Source: Morinoia aosen (taxonomy: Eukaryota > Arthropoda > Malacostraca > Amphipoda > Talitridae). From it: 64,000 nt of DNA. Of this stretch, positions 1 to 11,366 are shown piece after piece; position 1 is the first letter of the stretch; each line of letters starts with the position of its first letter. Location of the stretch: NCBI GenBank assembly GCA_030386875.1, contig CM059563.1:35192139-35256138 (forward strand), given 5' to 3'. Under the pieces are notes generated by a model. The model made no database searches, had not been told where the DNA came from, and saw nothing but the letters and a program-made list of their open reading frames with translations. The position numbers and the translations under genes were made by a program.

Positions 1-1
1 T

Positions 2-1627
2 ATTCCAGGAGAAAGACAAGATACCAGAGTGTACCCATTAAAAAACAAACCCATGATGTGTCATAACTGCCAAATGTATGGACACATAGCAAAGAGATGC
101 CGCAGTAGCGTAACCATTTGCAGGAGTTGTGCAAGCATCGGCCACTCCATCCACAACTGCGAGTCTAACGAAGAGAAATGCCACCATTGTGGAGGCTCAC
201 ACGCAGCAGGAAGTAACCTGTGTAAGAGAGAGTTGGAGGAGAGGAACGTGTTGCAGATAATGCAAAAATAGAAGGTAACTTTGCGAAGGGCCAAGCAAAT
301 CAATGAGGGTACAACAGAAACTGGAGCAATGGGACCAGCCAGCAAATATATCACACATTTCGACTGTAAAATGAACGAGTTCGACAGGCGATAAATGTCT
401 CCATGGCATCTAGAAAAATGCATTGCAAACCACCTTGGGAGCAAGCCGAAATCCATAAGATCAAGTCGTAAAACGGTGTTCACCGTGGAAGTGAATAATG
501 CTGAACAAAGCCAAAAAATGAAGCAACTTAAAGAATTGAACAAACTGCCAGTTACTGTGGAGGAGAACCTCAAGTTTGGTATCAATAAAGGTCTGATTTA
601 CATCTACGAATACAATATGAACAACTTCGAGCAGTTCAAACGAGGGCTATTGGAAAAATGTGGAATACAAGATGCCGTTGAAGCAAGTTGGATAAAACCC
701 AGCAACGTACACGCGAAACCCTTACTCATCTCCTTCAGACAGTCACCAATACCAGAATACCTCGATATACCTGGGGAACAAGCAAAAACAAAAGTTTATG
801 AAATCAAACCAAAACCAATAATGTGCAAAAAATGTCTCAAATATGGCCATGGGGTAAAATACTGCCAAGGAGAAGAAACCTGCTCAAGATGCAGTGAGCC
901 AGGACACGCAATAAACCGCTGTAGCTCTGAAGTAAATACCTGCTACCACTGTGGGGACGGACATATGGCGGGCGATAAAGCTTGTCAGAGAAGAAAGGAG
1001 GAAGAGGAAATAATGATCATACAGAGCAGAGAAAGAGTCTCCAAAGGACAAGCTAAACTGTTGTTCAAACAAAGAAATCCGCATTTTATAATGAATTACT
1101 CAAGGGTTGTTACTAAAGGTAGCATTGGGGATGCAACTGGTACCGTCAACACTAAAAAGCGACAGCGCTCAGGAGACGAGGAAGCAGAAATAACAAGCCC
1201 TAAACAAAAAGCAGAAGATCCTGGAGACAATGTGGTGGGCAGAGGAAGCGGATGGCAGGCTGTTCGTGAAAGAACGAGCGGTAGGACGGAAGTAGTCTGC
1301 GAAAGTCCCACCACTGGAAGAATATACACCACCACAGTTGACCTTCATCTAAAGTCGACCACCCCAGAGGAAGAAAAGAAAAACCGAAGCAAAGATGAAG
1401 ATAAAAACTCCGGAAATAAACACAAACAATAGAAAAGTGGTACAGACGCTGACAGAAACATGTATGAGGAAGAGCTGAGACAATCTAATTCACTGGGAAA
1501 GACCAAACCACATTTTAAATCGCGCGACACATCAGGAGAGAACCGTGGACGGAGATCTCCTAGAAAAGGCCGAGCAGGTGAGAATGATCAACGAAAACAT
1601 GGAAATCACGGAAGGAAATGGCGATAG
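2..1627 (+). pseudogene. ORF1 of LINE A: tandem double Gag-like protein (partial)
   Basis: The encoded protein would bind element RNA and assemble the RNP. One frame runs from position 2 to a TAG at 1625-1627, broken by stops at 269-271 (TAG), 392-394 (TAA) and 1430-1432 (TAG). The first part (2-390) is the end of Gag module 1, with three Cys/His knuckles at about 56-230 (CHNC..H..C, CRSC..H..C, CHHC..H..C). The second part (395-1100) is a full second module: an RRM-like stretch, the IPGEQ motif that parallels IPGER in module 1, then three more knuckles (about 820-985). A Lys/Glu/Arg-rich C-terminal tail follows, with an IYTTTVDLHL motif shared with element C. ORF1 overlaps the ORF2 ATG by 10 nt. 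The N-terminal half of module 1 is outside the window. Confidence 0.88.
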
Positions 1628-4600
1628 GAGCTGAAGAAGGAACCGAAATCTTTTTACAATGGAATCTCCAGGGAATGACCTCATCCAAAGAAGATCTAAT
1701 TCACTTAATAGATACATATAAGCCGGCTGTGGTAGCAGTCCAGGAAACTTTCTATGGCAATAATTTTATATCTCCAATAGCTGGATACAATGGTTTATGC
1801 AAACAAGGCCACTTTAATAATAGATTTCATGGAGGAGTAGCTCTGTATATTCACTCATCAATACCAACCCAGAAACTCAAGATTCAATCATCCCTTCAAA
1901 TCATAAGCGCAAGAATACACCTAACTTGTTGTAAAATAATTACAGTTGCATCTATATACCTGCCGCCAGGTTCCAATGTTAACCTCAACGAGCTGTCTGC
2001 CGATTTGAGCGAATTACCAAAGCCGGTCGTTGTCATGGGAGATTTCAACGCTCACCACACCGACTGGGGGAACAAAACAACTGACCGCCGGAGGCGCTTG
2101 CTGCAGAACATCCTCAATCATAATAACATTAATATCTTAAACGACTTCTCGGCCACCCACATATCAGGCACGGTTATAGATTTAGCACTGACATCGTCCG
2201 ATATGACCCCTGACTTAGACTTCGCAGTGCTTTCATCTGTATTAAGTAGTGACCACTATCCGATAATATTGTCAGTAACTATACATTCAAAGGATGGGAA
2301 AGGAGAAACCGAAGGATGGAACTTCAAAAAGGGATATTGGAAGGACTACAAGCTGGATATCTCGTGGAGACACGTTCAGCATCAGCAACTGCCAGAATGT
2401 CCCAAAAAGGCAATAGAGGAGTTGTACAACCGCTTCGAAGGCGTTCGGGAAAGATGAGTACCTCAACATAAGGTTAGACGCCACTTTGCAAAACCTTGGT
2501 GGACGCCCGAATGCAAGAGGGCGTGGCGAGAACGGGAAAAGCGATACAGGGACTACAAGCGAACCGGTGAACTGCAAGATAAAGTGAAGTGGAAAAAAGC
2601 GAGAGCAGAAGCAACACGCACTTTCAGAGAGGCGAAGCTGAACAGCTGGCGTGAGTACGTGTCATCGCTGAACACCACCACTCCAAGCAGTTGCATTTGG
2701 GAACGGATAAATAGAATCCGCGGCAGAGCTAAGAGACAAATAAATATGTTAAATGATGGAAACCGCATCGTCTCAACCACTCCCGATATTGCAGCAAAAC
2801 TTTCAGAAACATTCGCGCACACATCGAGCGAGGAAAACTATTCCAGTGAGTTCCGCCAATACAAACAACAAGTTGAACAAATTCCAGTGGATTTCACGAG
2901 CAGCAATGACGAACTGTATAATATCCCATTCACCATCCATGAACTAACATCAGCAAACAGGAGCAATAAAATCACAACCCCAGGACCGGATAACATAAGC
3001 AATTTGATGATAAAAAATATGCCTGATAACGCTCACGAGTACTTATTGAAAGTTTATAACAAGATATGGATGGATGAATACATATATCCTCCATGGAAAG
3101 AAGCAATCGTCCTACCTATACCCAAACCAGGAAAAGACCACTCCGACCCCAAAGATTATAGACCTATCTCTTTGACAAGCTGCCTGTGCAAAACAATGGA
3201 AAAAATGATAAACCGGAGATTAACTGAGTACCTAGAAAATAATAAAATTTTTGCTGACATACAGTGTGGCTTTCGGAAGCACCGTGCTACTATTGATCAT
3301 CTTGTCAGATTCGACACCTATGTACGACAATCACTCGCCACCGACAAGTATGTGATGGCTGTCTTCTTCGACCTGGAGAAGGCGTATGACATGACATGGC
3401 GTCATGGCATATTGAGGGACTTGTACACAGCAGGCCTGAGAGGAAGGCTGCCAAACTTCATTCGGGAATTTTTGAAAAACCGCACTTTCCGAGTAAAAGT
3501 AGGAGATATAATATCAGCACCTAAGGAACTTGTTAATGGGACGCCACAAGGGAGCACGTTGAGTGTGACTCTGTTTGCTATGAAAATTAATTCACTATCA
3601 AAAGAAATTCCTGAAAGGGTTTTTAGCTCCCTATTTGTCGACGATCTGCTCATTTCATTCGCAGATTATAGTAAAACTAAAATACAAGGAACCTTGCAAA
3701 CTACAATCAACCAAATCACCAAGTGGGCAAGATACAACGGATTCAGATTTTCAACGACCAAAACAACAGCAATGCAGTTCTACAAGGGAAGCGAACCAAT
3801 AATTGTTCCGACTCTACAACTTGAAGGTCAAAACATACCGAACGTCGAAAACACAAAATTTTGGGGGCTTGAGTGGGACAGGAAACTCAACTGGACACTA
3901 CACTTTCAGAAAATCAAAGCAAAATGTTACAAGGACTTGAACTTGCTCAAGTCGGTTTCCTCCTATGCATGGGGAGCGGACCAAGAAATCCTGATGAGAC
4001 TATATAGGTCCTTGATCCGTCCAAAAATAGATTATGGTTGCCTAGTTTATGGATCAGCAAACACCACAGCGCTAAAGGAACTGGATGTAATCACGAATGA
4101 AGCGATGCGAATCAGCACAGGAGCCTTTAAAACTACTCCAATTCAGAATCTGAACATCATAACTAATGAACCACACCTTGAATTGAGGAGAAAGGAGCTA
4201 CTCTTGCGATACTATTTCAAATTAAAATGTCACTTCCTTAACCCTGCTTACCGTTGTGTTAACGATTCAAACTTGGAATTATTCTTCCGAAGTCGTGAAC
4301 GCTACCCGAAGTCAGTCATCACTAGACTCCACCAAACTTTGAATGTGTACAGAGTTCCAACACAGCCAGTCTAACCTTTTTTCACCCCTACAATATATTC
4401 TTGGATTCAGCAGCGACCGAAGATTGACGGAAATAGAGCAAACCTGAGAAAAGATGAAATAAGTCCAGTGCTACTGAAACGCATGCATGAGGAAACTGAG
4501 AACAATTATGGTGATTGTAAACTAATTTTCACGGATGGCTCAAAGTCGCAGACCGGGGTTGGTGCAGCAGCGGTGATGGACAACGTCATAAGAAGAATCT

Positions 4601-5349
4601 CAATACCAATAGTCGCAAGCGTAATGACAGCAGAACCGCATGCAATCAAACTGGCTGTTAACATAATCAAAGAAACACAATTTGACAATTTCGTGATATT
4701 TAGCGACTCGATGAGCTGCATTCAAGCAGTTGAAAATAACAGCACTGAAGACAACCAACTTCTCAATAGAATATTGCTAGATATGCATCGAATCATCCTT
4801 GAAGGGAAAAACATCACCATCTGCTGGGTACCAGCCCACGTGGGCATTGATGGGAACGAGAAGGCAGACAGAGCAGCCAAGGAAGCAGCTACGAGACCAG
4901 CTGAGTTCGCCCTCGTCCCATACAGGGATTGGTTTTCATTGATCAGAAGGAGGACATTTGAAATATGGAACGATGCGTGGCAGATGGAACGAAGCGATCT
5001 GAGAGAAATAAAGAACAACCCTAGGAGGTGGAAAGTGAGCAAGCACAAGTTGAACCGACAGGAAGAAGTTGTTATCAATAGACTCCGACTAAAACATACT
5101 GCCTTGACCCATAGCTATTTGTTAAACCCAGATGCCCTTGGCCAGAGACCTATATGCGGTTGGTGCGGTGACGCAGTTTTAACGATAAAACACATCATTG
5201 AAGCATGTCCAGCCCTACAGCAACCAAGAAGGAACATCCTGTGTGATAGTACCAATGGGAACAAAGTTTGAGACTTACTGAAGGACGGTGGCCCAATAGG
5301 TAGAGTTTTGGAATACGTTAAAACAACTAATGTATTTGCTAACTTATAA
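1618..5349 (+). pseudogene. ORF2 of LINE A: endonuclease - RT - RNase H polyprotein
   Basis: A frame of 1244 codons from ATG 1618 to TAA 5347-5349 with three in-frame stops: TGA 2455-2457 (where relatives have Trp), TAA 4372-4374 (relatives have Gln) and TGA 5269-5271. No frameshift is needed. The AP endonuclease (about 1640-2290) shows WNLQG, QETF, MGDFNAH and SSDHYP. The RT (about 3080-3900) shows FFDLEKAYD, GTPQGS and the catalytic FVDD. RNase H (about 4510-4900) shows TDGSKS, a Glu in TAEPHA, SDSMS and ADRAAK, so D-E-D-D is intact. The tail carries a Cys/His motif, CGWC followed by H and C (about 5155-5205), typical of the I group. It is inactive as it stands because of the stops, but all catalytic motifs are present. 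Confidence 0.93.
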
Positions 5350-5797
5350 GTTTCATCATTCATTCTAGAATCTGTTTGGGTATACTAAAGGACTTGCTCT
5401 GTAAATTAGGAATAATTTCCTTGATCTAGCTGTGTCTATAAGAAGTCGCAATATAGCCGGGCGCACTACGTTTCTACCCCTGGGGGTTTCAGCGTGGGTA
5501 AGGCGCCTGGCCATAAATGGGTGGGCAGATGAAACCCCCATCGGGGTCTGGCTGCCCTATGTGTTCAGGTGTACTTGAAGTGGTGGATTGTAATACCAAC
5601 AATCGATTGTGACTTGCATATGATACAGGTGATGTGTGGAATTTTGAAATGTACTTTGTGGATACTTAGCGATGTAATGTAATCTGAAGTCCTGGTAAAC
5701 TTGTATTGTTGTGGTTTAACTTTGGCCTGAATGACAAAGCGACAGCTAAATAGTTTATGACCGAAGCTGTCGTTAAATGATTTATTATTATTATTAT
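5350..5797 (+). repeat. 3' UTR of LINE A with G/C-rich fold, terminal hairpin and TTA tail
   Basis: Noncoding 3' end of element A. A block at about 5455-5580 (GTTTCAGCGTGGGTAAGGCG-type core followed by GGTGGGCAG and complementary GAAACCCC/GGGGT stretches) can fold and recurs at 28690-28800, 52995-53085 and, on the other strand, at 35540-35640 and 36650-36775. The terminal part carries a hairpin at 5740-5772 and a (TTA)n tail. In LINEs such 3' structures are recognised by the RT to prime reverse transcription; that role here is inferred. Confidence 0.8.
5740..5772 (+). promoter_or_regulatory. Conserved 3'-terminal hairpin of I-like LINE family
   Basis: Arms CGACAGCT (5740-5747) and AGCTGTCG (5765-5772) pair perfectly around a 17-nt loop. 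The same loop context (CTAAATA...TGA) recurs at 53540-53571 and at 53612-53644; in the last the arms are CGACAACT/AGTTGTCG, a paired change that keeps the stem. Probably the RNA signal for target-primed reverse transcription. Confidence 0.7.
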
Positions 5798-7037
5798 GCA
5801 CGGTGTTATTATATCAGCAATAGACTTAACAATTTTAGCTGAAAATGTATTTAATCCATTTGATTTATTTTTCAAGTTGTTTATGCACGTAATTACATCG
5901 GAGGGATTAGTTGGCGTGAAAAAGAAAGAGTTGTGTTCACGGACATTGTCCATGTATTGCAAGTGGTCTGTAGGTTCACTAACGACACTATCGGCTATAT
6001 TTTTCCCTATATTTATATAAAAGTTGTTAAACACTGTTGCAATATCTTGTTTATCATGATATTTTTCATTTTCGTGAACGATGGACTCAATTGTTTTTTT
6101 AGCGTTATTATTCGGTCTATAGCATGAATTAAGCAGGCGCCAAGTTTTTTTAATATCAGTTTTGTATTCAGTAAATTTGCGCGTAAAGTAGTTTTGTTTC
6201 GATGTTCGTATTTGATTTCTGACATGATTCCTGAATCTGTTATACGTTAATCTAGAGATTCGTCCTTCGTATAGTAAGGCTAGATACGCTTGACGTTTCT
6301 TTATATTGATCACGATATCTTCAGAAATCCAAGGCTTTTGTCTATTTTTTCGGCGTAATTGTGCGTGTGATTATTGGACAACACTGGTTATATGCGGTCG
6401 TTATAGTTTCAGTTAGATTTAGTATTGCTTGGTCAATGTTAATCGCATTATTGTCTAGTTCATAGATGTCCAATGATGGCATTAATTCTTCTAGAACAGT
6501 TCGCATTGTCCCCAAGTTATATTCGTTTATACAACGATATGAAAAAGTCTCAGCATGTGGGCTGTTGCATGGACTATAGACATTTTTCTTGATGAGAAAC
6601 ACCGGAAAATGGTCAGATAAGTCAGAAATTATTATCCCTGTAAGAAAATCAGTCGGATCTAACATAAAAATATTATCGAGCAACGTGGCAGATTCAGATG
6701 TAATACGCGTAGGTTTCGTGATGATTGGAAGGAAGGAGTTAGACTGAAAAACATTTATGAAGTTTGAGATTTGTTCACAGCTTTCATATTGAAGAAGATC
6801 GTAGTTGAAATCCCCGCAAATTATTATGTCATTGTATAGAGATTTGTTAAACTGAGATATTATGCTTTGAAGCTCGTTCAGGAAAGAAATGTTGCAAGCT
6901 GTTGGGGGCCTATATACAGTCCCAAGTACAATCCGTTTACCATTTTTCGTTAGTTCTATATGTTTAAGATGTCTGTTCCTCGAAATTTGTTGTACGCAAT
7001 TTGACATTTTGTACGAGTAGGTCACTGTCTCCGACAC
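5798..7037 (-). pseudogene. CR1-like LINE 'G' ORF2 fragment, interrupted by LINE A
   Basis: Two overlapping minus-strand reading frames (7037-6342 and 6313 to about 5798) read as the middle of a CR1/L2-type ORF2. The endonuclease half has TVYRPP, CGDFNYDLL and SDLSDHFP; then the linker with KKRQAYLALL and the start of the RT follow. It is the same family type as the intact ORF at 20942-23944, roughly two thirds identical by eye. The first part of the endonuclease is missing at 7037. At about 5798 the coding sequence is cut exactly where the TTA tail of LINE A begins, so the 3' half of G should lie upstream of A, outside the window. A frameshift separates the two pieces near 6340. Confidence 0.85.
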
Positions 7038-7040
7038 GAG

Positions 7041-7974
7041 TCGTGATTATTTTTAGTTCACCGAGTGTTTCTTCCTGTTTGAGGGACGCTTTAATTATTC
7101 AACCGAATGAGATCATGTGCAAAATTTGTTATGAAATATTGCGGGACATGACACTTATTAAATTTTTGTCTCATTGATTAAAGAGGGGAGTGTATCACAG
7201 TGTGGAGTTACATCATCAGTCTTTTCCTTTGTTCGGATGGGCTTCTTTTCGCTGCAGTAATTTTGAAGGATCTGCAAAAACACATAGTCTGTATATAGTC
7301 AAAACACATAGTCTGTACATAGTCATAGTCATTAGTGCTTCGAGTGAGAACATATTTGAATTACAATTCGAGATAAGTTGCACTTTTTATCTTATTTTCC
7401 CAGGTGATTGCGAAGGTTTTTCAACTTCTCGTTCACCAGTTATTCTTATTGAAATGCGTAGCTCTCTTTAAAATATCGGTGACGGTAGGGAAAGGAGGTA
7501 TGAAACACAGTAATTTTTTCTCGCACATTTGCCGTCTCGGCCGCGTAGGAAGTGAACAAAGACATCACTGAGAGGTTAGACATTAAAAAATTTTATCAAA
7601 TCAAATTAATTTCTTTGTTTTCTTGGAGCGAAAAAGATCAGGATTTCCCATGCTCTGAACGGTCACAAAACGGGAGGCAGAGGTACGGTGAGGATACGAG
7701 CTCGGTGATGGAAAACTGAGGGAACAGGGACACTTCAGACCGGCCAGTCGTTCGAGACTGGGGCGAGCACATCATTTCACACTTCTTGCCAGCACTGCTT
7801 TGCTTGCTTCGCATATAAATTTCGCTGATTTAAGCAGAAAAAGATTGGAATTATTTTTTTACCTTTCGCAGTTTAACGGGTCGCAAACATATTCACTGAT
7901 AGTGTGATTTTTATGCTTGGTTATATTCTTTTTCCTCGCATTTTAAACGATAACCGCACCATTTTTCCCTCATG
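7041..7974. other. Stretch without recognisable gene
   Basis: AT-rich sequence with no convincing coding signal. A short direct duplication (ACACATAGTCTGTA repeated at about 7279 and 7304) is present. The first ~100 bases may still be degenerate upstream sequence of element G. Nothing else is identified. Confidence 0.5.
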
Positions 7975-8200
7975 TCCGACTGCGACCGAGTCTATCGAAC
8001 AGTCCACGAACAGCGAAGTTCATCGTCGCTTTCGTCAATGCGTCATGTAGAACAGCAGCGATTTCTTCACGGATTGCAACATTCAGATCAGTGAGTGTAC
8101 GAAGTTTGTTACTGTACATTTTATTTTTCAAGTAACTTCACAAGAAGTCGCACACTGACAAATCTGTCGAACGTACATGCCAGTGGATATCGCCGAAACA
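7975..8200 (-). pseudogene. Tc1/mariner-type transposase C-terminal remnant
   Basis: On the minus strand the translation shows RSTDLSVCDFL, a stop, then SYLKNKMY, TLTDLNVAIREEIAAVL and a short basic end. This matches the usual end of arthropod Tc1/mariner transposases, where SPDLSPCDFFLWGYLK carries the third catalytic Asp and is followed by a helix rich in REEI. One TGA replaces the expected Trp/Gly codon after CDFL. The N-terminal DNA-binding part and the first two catalytic Asp residues are not recognised upstream (8200-8330), so this is a dead fragment. Confidence 0.65.
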
Positions 8201-8731
8201 TGAGATCACGGGTTGGGAAAACGTTTCTCTTTCTCAAGTAACTGCCATGGAATAAATAGCTGCGCGGGCGGTGGCCTCATCTTATTGGAACCACATGTCT
8301 ACCATAGTCAACTCTAAAGTGTCCAGTTATGGCCACACGAAATTGTGTTGCATTGTAACGTAAAAAGAAACATTCACTGTTCCATTAACACAGCCTTCTT
8401 AAAAAAAAGACTCAAATAATCCCATTTTGGACTCTTCACACCACACTATAGTTAAGTGTCTTACCACAAAACTGTTAAATTCACTCATTTGCTTGAGAAA
8501 AGCGTTACCAAGCGAAGGAAAAGAATGTGGACAAAAACAAAGTGACAGGTCAATTTTAGATCAAAGTGAGCAGACTAAACATTGTACCAAGCGTCATCGA
8601 GGGAGAAATTCCACGGGCCGCCTAGCATACCGTATGAATTATAAACCACTCCTTCCCCTTCTGAAGGTAAAGTTTGTTTTAGCGAGAACAACCGCGCTCA
8701 ACCCCACGTAAGTGCTATAATGTGTGTGTGT
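8201..8731. other. Stretch without supported gene
   Basis: Probably a degraded continuation of the transposase remnant plus unassigned sequence. An open frame at 8427-8711 has no recognisable motif and is not called as a gene. A short (TG)n run is at 8720-8730. Confidence 0.4.
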
Positions 8732-8745
8732 ACTTGTAATGAGCT

Positions 8746-9102
8746 CCTCTCAGGGGGATTTAAATATTGTACCTATGAGAATTAGCACTCCCGGGGGGAC
8801 AATGTGAGGGCCCGAGCTGAGAGTTAGGTAGGCCTTTTTATTGAAATAAAAGGCTTTTGTTATGTTTTGAACCACTTTTTTCGGTTCACTGCTGTTCAGT
8901 TTTTTCAGCACCTACTACTTTCTTTTTCAACTTTGATCTTGTTTCATGAACTTTTTTCTCATCTTACAGTTTTTATGCCCTTTCTGCATAGATTCCGCGT
9001 TCCCTTAACTCCATTCTAAATGGTGCCGTCTTCCTTCCTCTCATTGGATGGCCTATGCTGCGGATAGGGAGGCTTAAACTAACAAATAATCTAATCTAAT
9101 CC
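8746..9102 (+). repeat. SINE-like repeat, copy 1 (plus orientation) with TSD
   Basis: A 357-bp noncoding unit starting CTCTCAGGGGGAT and ending in a TAATCTAATC tail. It is flanked by an imperfect 14-bp direct repeat, ACTTGTAATGAGCT (8732-8745) and ACTTGAAATGAGCT (9103-9116). Three further copies lie in the opposite orientation at 59153-59515, about 59786-60145 and 60708-61054. A uniform start, a 5-bp tail repeat and variable-length duplications indicate a retroposed short element. No clear tRNA A/B boxes were seen. Confidence 0.75.
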
Positions 9103-9329
9103 ACTTGAAATGAGCTATTAATTGTGATAAATTACCTTTAAATAAGACGTAAGACAACGACAATGATCTTAAATAAATCCCTTTATAGATGTGGTTGCAC
9201 TGAACGTTGTGAATGAATGTAATTTTGGCAAGGATAGGCTATTTCCAATTCGTACTATTGATTCCTCAAATAGAATTAGTCACCAGCTGCAATGTTTTCC
9301 TCGAATGCCCATGTAAAGCCTTGGTAGTT

Positions 9330-10745
9330 GTAGAGAACAGTCTTTCTTAGACGAGACTTCATCTCGAAAGGTGAAGTTTGGTAACCGGCGGCCGTTAGGT
9401 CACTCATTATACTATGACGCCATGTCTTCTCAAAGGCTTTTTCTAGATCGAAGAATACGCCGTCGTTTTTCCGGCGGCGAGCGATCGTCGTATGTAGGTT
9501 TCAAATCTTATGAGATGGTCGATTAGTGCACGGTGCTCCTGAAGCCACGAAAATTATGTCATTTTTTATGTATTCGGTCAGTCGTGAGTTTATCATATTT
9601 TCATGTTTTGCGCGGACAACATATCAATGAGATAGGCTTATGACTTATTACGTCTGTGTGGTACTTGCCTGACTTAGGGATAGGTAGTATGATGGTTTCT
9701 TTCTATAGGCGGTGGATGTATTCTTCCATCCACATTTTATTATAAACTCCTAACAGGTACTGATGAGCATTATCCGGCATATTTTTAATCTTGAGATCAC
9801 ATAGTATATTATCTGGTGCTGGGGTGGTGATTCTATTACTCATGATCGCTGATGTTAGTTCGAGGATGTTATATGGTTCGTCATTGTTGCTCGCGAAGTT
9901 TAATGGCATTTGTTCAACGTGTTGTTTGGATTGACGGAACTCCTCAGAGTAATTCCCGTCGCTTGAAGTGTAAAGTTTCTGAGTTTTTCCGCTACATCTG
10001 AAGTCGTTGAGAAGAGAGCGTTTTTTTTCTTCTAATATTTTGATTTGTCTTTCTGCTCTCACACGGATTCCATTTATTCGCTCCCAAATGCAACTGCTGG
10101 ATGTGGTTGTGTTGAGCGTCGACACATACTCACACCTACTCTTTAGCTTCGCCCCTTTGAAGGTACGCGTTGCTAGTTGCTACCGCTCTCGCTCTTCTCC
10201 ATTTTACGTTGACTTCCAGCATACCGATGCGTTTGTAGTCTCTGCAACGCTTCTCTCGTTCTCGCCTCACACTTTTACATTCAGGTGTCCACCAGTGCTT
10301 TGCGGAGTGACGTTGAATCTTATATTTAGGCTCCCTTTCCCGCAGTGCATCTTAATAATCTTTACAGTTCTTCGACTGTCATTTCAGGACTTCTTGGCAG
10401 TTCCTGCTGATGTATGTATCTCCACGTGGTGTCGTTGCGATATTCCTTCCAATTGTTCTTTTTAAAGTTCCACTTCTCCCATCACCCTATTGTATAGTTA
10501 CTGACAAAATTACTGGGAAGAGGTCGCTGCTCAATGCAGAAGAGAGCGCAGTGAAGCTCAAGTCAGGAGTGATTTCGGGGGAGGTCAGTGTGAGATCAGT
10601 CACTGTACCAGACACGTGAGTGACTGAGCTATCATTTATGATATTGAGATTATTTTGGTAAGAGAGCTTTGTTTCATGTAGTCTCGGCAGTAGTCCATTG
10701 TCCTGTTTCCACAATCGGTGTGGTGAGCATTGAAATTTTCTGTTG
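9330..10745 (-). pseudogene. LINE L/M ORF2, left half: endonuclease end and RT start
   Basis: Minus-strand reading gives, from right to left, the endonuclease motif NFNAHHTD (about 10735), an endonuclease block with TLTSPEITPDL and a degenerate SSDLFPVILSVTI (10700-10487), the linker with WERINGIR (10125 region), then RT entry (NRITTPAPDNI, KIKNMPDNAHQYLL) down to 9703. A degraded RT with FDLEK-like and WRHSIMSDLTAAG signatures runs to about 9340. Frameshifts at about 10487 and 10126 and many stops make it a pseudogene. Confidence 0.75.
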
Positions 10746-11366
10746 TGCCCGGAAAAATTCCACAATAATTATGACAAATTTGATGTTAAAACTTAAGTCT
10801 TGTTTGATTTCAAATTCCATTCTTATGGAAAACAAAACGACTAAATTATCATCAAGCGCCTCATGCAACGAGTTACTAAAATCTATCTGGCAACATTCAC
10901 CCTCTTCGCGCGGTGAGCGCTTCAGGGCTGCCACTCTAGATATTTTATAGCTAGATCTAGATGTTTTTGCTCAAGCCTAGATGTAAAATTTGGAGCCTAG
11001 ATATTAGCTATAAAATCTAGATAGTTTTTTCAGCGTGCTAGATATTTTCTGGCTAGAATTACAATGAGCTATGTATTTGATAGATTACAGTAAATATGAA
11101 TTAGGAATTCGCTATAATGGTTGGTTTCTACTTCAGTCTTATTCCACAACCACATTCTGATCATGTTGCGTACAGATTATGAACCCCACCAAGACGGCTA
11201 TTTCTATGTTTATGTGCTGCCATACTGCAATTTCTAACTGTAATCATAAGGTTCTAAGCTGAAGCACACTATTTCTAATTGCAAAACTAGTGATGTCAAA
11301 ATCATGGATTAAAATGCACATACATTATCAAAAATGTATTGTGGCCTCATTTTGACGAAAGACTGG

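Larger units (their letters stand above)
1..5797 (+). mobile_element. I-like LINE 'A', 5' end beyond the window edge
   Basis: A long non-LTR retrotransposon with the order ORF1 (CCHC Gag) - ORF2 (AP endonuclease, RT, RNase H, Cys/His tail) - 3' UTR - (TTA)n tail at 5781-5797. RNase H in ORF2 and CCHC knuckles in ORF1 fit the I group. The left part is cut by the window start, since the first codons lie inside Gag module 1. All visible disablements are nonsense codons; both ORFs otherwise stay in one frame, so the copy is fairly young. The tail abuts the middle of a CR1-like coding sequence at about 5798, showing that A inserted into element G. Relatives in the window are J/B, C/H, L/M and more distantly K/E. 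Confidence 0.9.

Noticed and set aside
61..585. Long antisense open frames over LINE A Gag
   Set aside because: Shadows of the Cys-rich plus-strand coding sequence; no motif of their own.
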